A stretch of DNA of 10,366 bases from an uncultured Bacilli bacterium (GTDB lineage Bacteria; Bacillota_I; Bacilli_A; RF39; UBA660). Below the pieces are notes generated by a model. The model ran no database searches. It was not told the DNA's origin and saw nothing but the letters and a program-made list of their open reading frames with translations. Position 1 is the first letter of the stretch, and every line of letters starts with the position of its first letter. Both the position numbers and the translations under genes were made by a program. Where the stretch lies: positions 1 through 10,366 of the forward strand of contig CAKPJE010000029.1 in NCBI GenBank assembly GCA_934162555.1. Direction: 5' to 3'. This document shows, piece after piece, positions 6,101 through 10,366 of this stretch.

Positions 6101-7285
6101 TTAATTTTTTTTCTTATAATTAACTGGATATCTATGTATTATATCTTTATATATATCCATCAATATTTTTTTATCATGATTACTATATTCTGTACTTGCA
6201 TTAACATATTCAATGTCACTATATATTTCTTCTAAGTCTTTTAAAACCACTCTAGAATTCTCAATTTTATATTCATAACCTAATTGTGGATAGCAATTGA
6301 AATCATTTGGTTTAACTATTCTATTAAATTCATCATCAATTAATATTGTATCTTCTCCTACAATTCTAAAATCATTGTCAACATTTCTAATATCATTGTC
6401 AACAATTCTTTTGATATCTTCAAATGATATAATTGGAAATCCAATACTATCTAGATATTTTACTAAATACGTATTACCTTCTATATTGGCTTCTTTTTCT
6501 AATGAATATACATATTTATTGTCATCATAAAATTTTGGATTATGTTGCCTTATAATGCGCTCCTTTATTTGTTTGATATCTTCTACACTGGAAGACTGTA
6601 AAATAATTTGTCGATAATACTGTAAAACATGTATATACTCGTGAAATAGCGTAAATAAAGCGTCCATTTCACCATTTGCAAATCTTTCTATTTCTGTTTG
6701 ACTCAAATAAATAAAGTTATCTTTTGCCTTTCCTTTTAGATTGTGTAAACTTTCTACTTTACATTTTAAATTTATTTTTTTTGAATCATACATTGTCTCC
6801 GCAAACATACATATTACACTACTAATTGTATCTATATCAAAATAATTTTTTTTATTTAAACAATTTAAAATAACAAAATTGTTAATAACTTCATTGTTTA
6901 CAACTTTTGTTTTTAGTAGAATTGATAAATTTATTTTTTCTTCTTCTGTTAATTCTTCATTTTTCTTTATTTTATCAACAATTTTGTTAATAAAATTATT
7001 TATATTTATTTCTTTTATAGATATTAGTTTACTTTTTATTTGATATTTTTTTAATGCGTATAATATTAAATTTATTTTATCACTTTCTAGATTTAAAGAT
7101 TTTAATTCCAGTAAGGTTAATTCCAATTCTGTATATAGTACTTTTAATTTTTTATTTTCTTCTTTACAATTATTACATTCAATATTTGTTGAATAATTTT
7201 TACAGGATGGACAAAAAGAATTATTAACAATTTCTGTTACTATTTTTAATAGTTTATTCTCTAAAGCCGTTTGTTTTGTTTCCAT
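6101..7285 (-). CDS. Zinc-ribbon protein with HExxH metallopeptidase-like motif
   Basis: A 394-aa protein of no family that I recognise. CPSC (25-28) and CNNC (37-40) form an N-terminal zinc ribbon, followed by a long Lys/Glu-rich helical region (about 42-130, possibly coiled coil). LFHEYIHVLQYY (213-224) contains HExxH (His215, Glu216, His219), the zinc and catalytic motif of zincin peptidases; Glu265 in LEKEANIEG could be the third ligand. There is no signal peptide or membrane segment, so it should act in the cytoplasm; the substrate is unknown. A seven-residue tandem repeat occurs near 295-308 (VDNDIRN, VDNDFRI). AAGGAA lies 7 bases before the ATG. The gene overlaps the 53-aa ORF by 32 bases and is the last gene before the operon terminator, so it is probably transcribed with tsaD. 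Confidence 0.75.
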   Translation of the reverse strand: METKQTALENKLLKIVTEIVNNSFCPSCKNYSTNIECNNCKEENKKLKVLYTELELTLLELKSLNLESDKINLILYALKKYQIKSKLISIKEININNFINKIVDKIKKNEELTEEEKINLSILLKTKVVNNEVINNFVILNCLNKKNYFDIDTISSVICMFAETMYDSKKINLKCKVESLHNLKGKAKDNFIYLSQTEIERFANGEMDALFTLFHEYIHVLQYYRQIILQSSSVEDIKQIKERIIRQHNPKFYDDNKYVYSLEKEANIEGNTYLVKYLDSIGFPIISFEDIKRIVDNDIRNVDNDFRIVGEDTILIDDEFNRIVKPNDFNCYPQLGYEYKIENSRVVLKDLEEIYSDIEYVNASTEYSNHDKKILMDIYKDIIHRYPVNYKKKN

Positions 7286-7415
7286 TACTTAATTCCTTTT
7301 CTTTTCTTATATATTCTTTTAGAAGTTCTAAATAATACATTTTTTTGGTTATGTTTTTTTCATTTACATATGCTAAATAGCATGCTCTTATTTCATCATA
7401 TAAATTTTCATCCAT
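7254..7415 (-). CDS. Small conserved-position ORF, 53 aa, unknown function
   Basis: ATG GAT GAA AAT... opens 2 bases after the tsaD stop and runs 53 codons to TAA, overlapping the start of the next gene by 32 bases. The product starts MDENLYDEIRACYLAYV and is charged and helical (Lys/Glu-rich LELLKEYIRKEKELSN). The upstream TAAGG inside the end of tsaD, 8 bases from the ATG, can serve as a ribosome site. It is shorter than usual ORF cut-offs. The tight spacing on both sides supports a real, translationally coupled gene, since without it there would be an unexplained 132-base gap inside the operon. No motif gives a function. Confidence 0.6.
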   Translation of the reverse strand: MDENLYDEIRACYLAYVNEKNITKKMYYLELLKEYIRKEKELSNGNKTNGFRE

Positions 7416-7417
7416 AT

Positions 7418-8410
7418 TTATAACCTTAATCCTGCATCTGCATTTAAACTTAAATCTGCGATATCACCATTCTGATATGCATAATATGCTGCGGCACCTA
7501 TCATTGCACCATTATCTGTACAAAATTTCATTGCAGGCACGATTAATTCAATACCAGCTTCTTTACATTTTTTATCAAATGTTTCTCTTAATCCTTTATT
7601 TGCACTTACTCCACCTGCTATTATTAGTCTTTTCGTATTATATTCTTTTAAAGCTTTCATTGTTTTTTTAACTAAAATGTTGATAACTCTATTTTGAAAT
7701 GAACATGCTAAATTTTCTTTAATAATTTCATTTCCTCTTTGTTCTTCATTATGTTTTAGATTTATAACTGCACTTTTTAATCCACTGAAACTAAAGTTAT
7801 AGCTTTCATCATCTAGAGGTATTGGCAAATCATATGTATCTTTTCCTATATGAGCTAAATTATCGACTCCTGGTCCGCCAGGATATGGTACTCCTAGAAT
7901 ACGAGCTACTTTATCATATGCTTCTCCTACTGCATCGTCTAGTGTTCCGCCTATTCTTTCAAAACTGTAATCTTTATCCATATAGTATAAATCTGTATGG
8001 CCACCACTTACAACAAGTGCGATTAAAGGAAATTCCAATCTTTTTACTAAATTGTTTGCATATATATGTCCTGCCATATGATTTACCTTTATTAATGGCT
8101 TATTATAGACAAATGCGCATGTTTTAGCAGCTAGTAGTCCAACTAGTAGTGAACCTATTAATCCAGGCCCATATGCTACTGCAAAGGCATCTATTTCTTC
8201 CATTTTCATATTTGCTTTTCTTAGTACATCTTCTATTACTAGAGTAATGCTTTCTACATGCATGCGGCTTGCTATTTCAGGTACAACACCACCATAGTTT
8301 GCATGGGTATACATTTGTGTTACTAAAGAGGTTGCAATTTCTTCTAAACCATTTTTTATTATTGACACACTAGTTTCATCGCAACTAGATTCAAATGCCA
8401 TTATGTACAT
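7418..8410 (-). CDS. tsaD: tRNA t6A synthesis threonylcarbamoyltransferase TsaD
   Basis: A 330-aa, full-length TsaD (ASKHA fold). It transfers threonylcarbamoyl from threonylcarbamoyl-AMP to A37 of tRNAs that read ANN codons, working with TsaB and TsaE in the cytoplasm. Seen motifs: FESSCDETS (6-14), the metal ligands in NHMAGHIYA (His111, His115), SGGHTDLYY (135-143), GEAYDKVAR (162-170), FSFSGLKSAV (206-215), IAGGVSANKGLR (264-275) and CTDNGAMIGAA (297-307, Asp299 a further ligand). ATG at 8410 follows AAGGTGAT within 7 bases. It starts 4 bases after the rimI-like stop. TsaC/YwlC, which makes the intermediate, is not in the window. Confidence 0.97.
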   Translation of the reverse strand: MYIMAFESSCDETSVSIIKNGLEEIATSLVTQMYTHANYGGVVPEIASRMHVESITLVIEDVLRKANMKMEEIDAFAVAYGPGLIGSLLVGLLAAKTCAFVYNKPLIKVNHMAGHIYANNLVKRLEFPLIALVVSGGHTDLYYMDKDYSFERIGGTLDDAVGEAYDKVARILGVPYPGGPGVDNLAHIGKDTYDLPIPLDDESYNFSFSGLKSAVINLKHNEEQRGNEIIKENLACSFQNRVINILVKKTMKALKEYNTKRLIIAGGVSANKGLRETFDKKCKEAGIELIVPAMKFCTDNGAMIGAAAYYAYQNGDIADLSLNADAGLRL

Positions 8411-8414
8411 ATTA

Positions 8415-8774
8415 TCACCTTATCATTAAAATACCATTATTTTTACCATAATAGTTTTTTCTTATTGCTTCTTTTTTAAATCCATATTTTTCATATAGTT
8501 TAATTGCGCTTTCATTTTCTTCATTTACTTCTAATGAAATTCCTAAATTATATGAAATTATATATTCCATCATTTTGCTTGCAATTCCTTGTTTTCTGTA
8601 TTCTTTTTTTACAAATATGTAATTTATTTCTATTCTGTCATAAATTATTGAAAAATCAACAATTCCGACGAGATTATTTTCAATATAATATCCATATACC
8701 TTTTCAAAATCATTGTGTGAAAACTTGTAATCACAGATATCTATAGAATCATAATCATTGATTTCTTTTAGCAT
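8415..8774 (-). CDS. rimI: GNAT N-acetyltransferase, RimI-like
   Basis: A 119-aa GNAT acetyltransferase. The acetyl-CoA loop (motif A) is VKKEYRKQGIASKMM (55-69), with RKQGIA as the R/QxxGxG/A core. LEVNEENESAIKLYEKYGF (81-99) is the usual motif B. IRKNYY (104-109) matches the RimI end. It is shorter than the usual RimI of about 145-150 residues, being reduced at the N-terminus and before motif A. RimI acetylates the N-terminus of ribosomal protein S18 and is often coded between tsaB and tsaD, as here. The start ATG overlaps the end of tsaB by 20 bases and has its own AGAGGAAA site (complement of 8781-8788). The name rests on both motifs and position; a different protein substrate is possible. 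Confidence 0.8.
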   Translation of the reverse strand: MLKEINDYDSIDICDYKFSHNDFEKVYGYYIENNLVGIVDFSIIYDRIEINYIFVKKEYRKQGIASKMMEYIISYNLGISLEVNEENESAIKLYEKYGFKKEAIRKNYYGKNNGILMIR

Positions 8775-9357
8775 TTAAATTTTCCTCTGCTTCTGTTTTC
8801 TTTAGATAATTAGGTACTAGCAAATGTGGATTTATGCTTTCATCTTTGTATTTATTTATTAATTTTAAAATATCTACTTTTGGTTCATATGCGTTTTCAT
8901 AATCATATGATACAATTTTTCCTTTAAATCCTTTTGTTATTTCATCATAACTAATATATCTATCTGGCGCTATGTTTTTTATGCCATCGTATATTCCTGC
9001 AAAGACATATCCTCTTCTTGCATCTATTATTGGACATACTACTTCATCATAACCACTTGCCATTGTTTCTAATTCTGATATTGATGCTATTTCAATATTT
9101 AACAAAAAAGCTAATGTTTTTGCAACTGTTACACCACATCTTATGCCTGTAAATGATCCTGGTCCGTTTACTACAAATATTTTATTTATATCTGCTGGTT
9201 TTAAATTGTTTTTTTTAAAGTTTTCGTCTATTAAAACCATTAATTTATTTGATAAATTATTATCATTTTGCAAATTAACATTAAATATTATTTCATTATT
9301 TCTTATGAATGAAATTATTACTCTACTTGATGCTGTATCTAAAAATAAGTAGTTCAT
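8755..9357 (-). CDS. tsaB: t6A complex dimerisation protein TsaB
   Basis: A 200-aa protein, a little shorter than many TsaB (about 220-230). It is a TsaD paralogue that lacks the catalytic metal site and holds TsaD and TsaE together. Seen: YLFLDTASS (3-11), the family signature NGPGSFTGIRCGVTVAKTLA (64-83) and PIIDARRGYVFAGIY. The C-terminal part is less conserved, as is usual. The ATG overlaps the tsaE stop in ATGA (9354-9357), with GAGGT just upstream, so translation is probably coupled. It overlaps the next gene by 20 bases. Confidence 0.95.
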   Translation of the reverse strand: MNYLFLDTASSRVIISFIRNNEIIFNVNLQNDNNLSNKLMVLIDENFKKNNLKPADINKIFVVNGPGSFTGIRCGVTVAKTLAFLLNIEIASISELETMASGYDEVVCPIIDARRGYVFAGIYDGIKNIAPDRYISYDEITKGFKGKIVSYDYENAYEPKVDILKLINKYKDESINPHLLVPNYLKKTEAEENLNAKRNQ

Positions 9358-9806
9358 AATGAAACCTCAAGTAATTCCTCATATTTTTTTCCATGTGGAG
9401 TGAAGATTAAAACTCTTTTTTCTTCATCTATTATTTTAAATTTAATGTCTAATCTTTCTTTTGGCAAAAGATCTTTTATTGTTTCTGCCCATTCGATAAT
9501 TACAACTCCACCTTTTGTAAAATATTCTTCTATTCCTAATCCTTCTGAATTTCCATCTAATCTATATACATCCATATGGTACAAAGGTAATTCACCATTA
9601 GGATATTCCTTTATTATTGTATATGTAGGAGATGTTATAATTTCTTCAATTCCTAGAGCTTGCGCAAATCCTTTTGTGAATACTGTTTTTCCACTTCCTA
9701 ATTCACCGTCTAGGCATATTACCATGTTTGGGAACTTTTCTGATTCTAAATTTTGGGCAATTTCCATTGTTTCCATCTCATTACGTGTTGTTATTTTATA
9801 ATCCAT
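9354..9806 (-). CDS. tsaE: t6A synthesis ATPase TsaE
   Basis: A 150-aa P-loop ATPase of normal family length. Walker A is GELGSGKT (34-41); SPTYTIIKEY (59-68), YHMDVYRL (76-83) and the strand VVIIEWAE (101-108, Walker B-like) are all typical. TsaE hydrolyses ATP to drive or reset the TsaB-TsaD complex during t6A formation. It is the first gene of the operon, behind a good promoter, with a very short leader in which GGTGATAAGAA (ending just before the ATG) pairs with 16S rRNA. The opposite strand has a long open frame (9400-9801), which is a shadow. Confidence 0.97.
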   Translation of the reverse strand: MDYKITTRNEMETMEIAQNLESEKFPNMVICLDGELGSGKTVFTKGFAQALGIEEIITSPTYTIIKEYPNGELPLYHMDVYRLDGNSEGLGIEEYFTKGGVVIIEWAETIKDLLPKERLDIKFKIIDEEKRVLIFTPHGKKYEELLEVSL

Positions 9807-9823
9807 TTCTTATCACCAATACA

Positions 9824-9852
9824 ATTATATAAAATATATAAATCTAATTCAA
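9824..9852 (-). promoter_or_regulatory. Sigma-A promoter of the tsa operon
   Basis: On the minus strand TTGAAT (9852-9847), a 17-base spacer, then a perfect TATAAT (9829-9824). The start would be near 9817, so the leader is about 11 bases and begins almost at the GGTGAT ribosome site. The best promoter in the window. Confidence 0.75.
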
Positions 9853-9895
9853 TAGTTTTATTAATTTTTTACATAAAAAAAATAGTAAAAAAAGC

Positions 9896-9918
9896 AAAAA
9901 AAAATTAGCAACTTGCTA
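9896..9918 (-). terminator. rRNA operon terminator overlapping the 5S end
   Basis: On the minus strand TAGCA-AGT-TGCTA is followed by A and nine T residues. The stem uses bases of the 5S 3' strand (helix I), so the terminator hairpin and mature 5S folding exclude each other. Further T-runs follow to about 9876. Confidence 0.55.
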
Positions 9919-10010
9919 TTTTCGCTTATCACTATTTTCGCCGTAAGTGAGCTTAACTTCTGTGTTCGGGATGGGAACAGGTGTACCCTCACTGCTATCG
10001 TTACTAATTT
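9902..10010 (-). rRNA. rrf: 5S ribosomal RNA
   Basis: About 109 bases. The conserved core TTCCCATCCCGAACACAGAAG is readable on the minus strand (complement of about 9957-9977), followed by TTAAGCTC. The ends pair as helix I over 11 bp (9902-9912 with 10000-10010, one G-T pair). It is short for a 5S (usually 115-120), as in other reduced AT-rich lineages. It follows the 23S gene with an 89-base spacer or less, and its end runs into a T-rich terminator. Exact ends are within a few bases. Confidence 0.9.
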
Positions 10011-10093
10011 AAGAATTAATAATAATTCTCTGAAAACTAAGATAATGTGTGCAACATAATTCTAAATCATTTTAGTAAAAATCAATAAATATA
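10011..10093 (-). other. 23S-5S spacer with likely processing stem
   Basis: An AT-rich spacer of about 83 bases with no tRNA. On the minus strand it contains CTTAGTTTTCAGA, the complement of the TGAAAACT block common before 23S in Firmicute rRNA operons. It may pair with such a block upstream of 23S (off the window) to form the 23S processing stalk. That pairing is inferred. Confidence 0.45.
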
Positions 10094-10366
10094 GGATTAA
10101 ATCCTCGATCTATTAGTATTAGTCAGCTCAACGTATTACTACGCTTCCACCTCTAACCTATCAACCATGTAGTCTTCATGGGATCTTACTATATAAAATA
10201 TGGGAAAACTCATCTTGAAGTTGGCTTCACGCTTAGATGCTTTCAGCGTTTATCCATTCCATACATAGCTACTCTGCACTGCCACTGGCATGACAACAGA
10301 TACACCAGAGGTATGTCCGTTCCGGTCCTCTCGTACTAGGAACAGCTCTCCTCAATTTTCCTACGC
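10094..10366 (-). rRNA. rrl: 23S ribosomal RNA, 3' part (cut by window edge)
   Basis: About 273 bases of the 3' end of 23S rRNA. The sarcin-ricin loop AGTACGAGAGGACCGG is readable on the minus strand (complement of about 10322-10337), followed by GAACGGACATACCTCTGGTGT and the domain VI sequence ending GATCGAGGATTTAATCC. The gene continues past the right edge. The 3' end is placed near 10094 from the usual Firmicute terminus. Confidence 0.95.

Noticed and set aside
7822..8127. Plus-strand open frames over tsaD, rimI, tsaB and tsaE (also 7477-7671, 8504-8746, 9143-9352, 9400-9801)
   Set aside because: Antisense shadows of strongly supported genes, with no ribosome sites or recognisable motifs.
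1..10366. CRISPR array or TGA-recoded genetic code
   Set aside because: No regularly spaced repeats are seen, and TGA acts as a stop in tsaE, tsaB and rimI.

Overview
The window looks like chromosome from a very AT-rich, low-GC Gram-positive bacterium (Bacillota or a Mycoplasmatota relative). Grounds: AT-biased codons, strong AGGAGG-type ribosome binding sites, a Bacilli/Clostridia-like 5S/23S arrangement and the tsaE-tsaB-rimI-tsaD gene order. TGA is a stop in tsaE, tsaB and rimI and tryptophan is TGG, so the code is standard; this excludes Mycoplasma/Spiroplasma-type recoding. No species can be named from the sequence.

Left edge (1-322): only the 3' part of a tRNA-Lys(CTT) gene is present (139-190). 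It is preceded by AT-rich non-tRNA sequence and by two ATGTGACAAA repeats 11 bp apart. This is the signature of the distal attachment site of an element integrated in a tRNA-Lys gene; the element would lie to the left of the window. A plus-strand pair follows: a family-2 glycosyltransferase with TPR-like repeats, then yidD, which appears to have a leaderless promoter. yidD converges on a minus-strand pair, a tail-anchored protein of unknown function followed by a peptidase E-like (S51) protein. The convergent genes share a bidirectional terminator.

Middle (about 2982-6073): an accessory island. It holds a type II restriction-modification pair arranged tail to tail: a PD-(D/E)XK endonuclease with a zinc ribbon, and a beta-class adenine/cytosine-N4 methyltransferase. 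The genes are separated by one base, which lies inside a 15-bp terminator hairpin. Next to the methyltransferase promoter is the decayed 3' end of an IS605-type tnpB gene with its right-end hairpins (omegaRNA-like). The rest of the flanking DNA is AT-rich with no gene that I can support.

Right (6074-9852): a minus-strand operon with a good sigma-A promoter and an intrinsic terminator: tsaE, tsaB, rimI-like, tsaD, a 53-aa ORF and a zinc-ribbon/HExxH protein. TsaB, TsaD and TsaE act together in N6-threonylcarbamoyl-adenosine (t6A) synthesis on ANN-decoding tRNAs, which include tRNA-Lys. The last two genes are unrecognised additions. Upstream of this operon, on the same strand, is the end of an rRNA operon: 23S (3' part only), a short spacer, then 5S, whose terminator overlaps its own 3' end.
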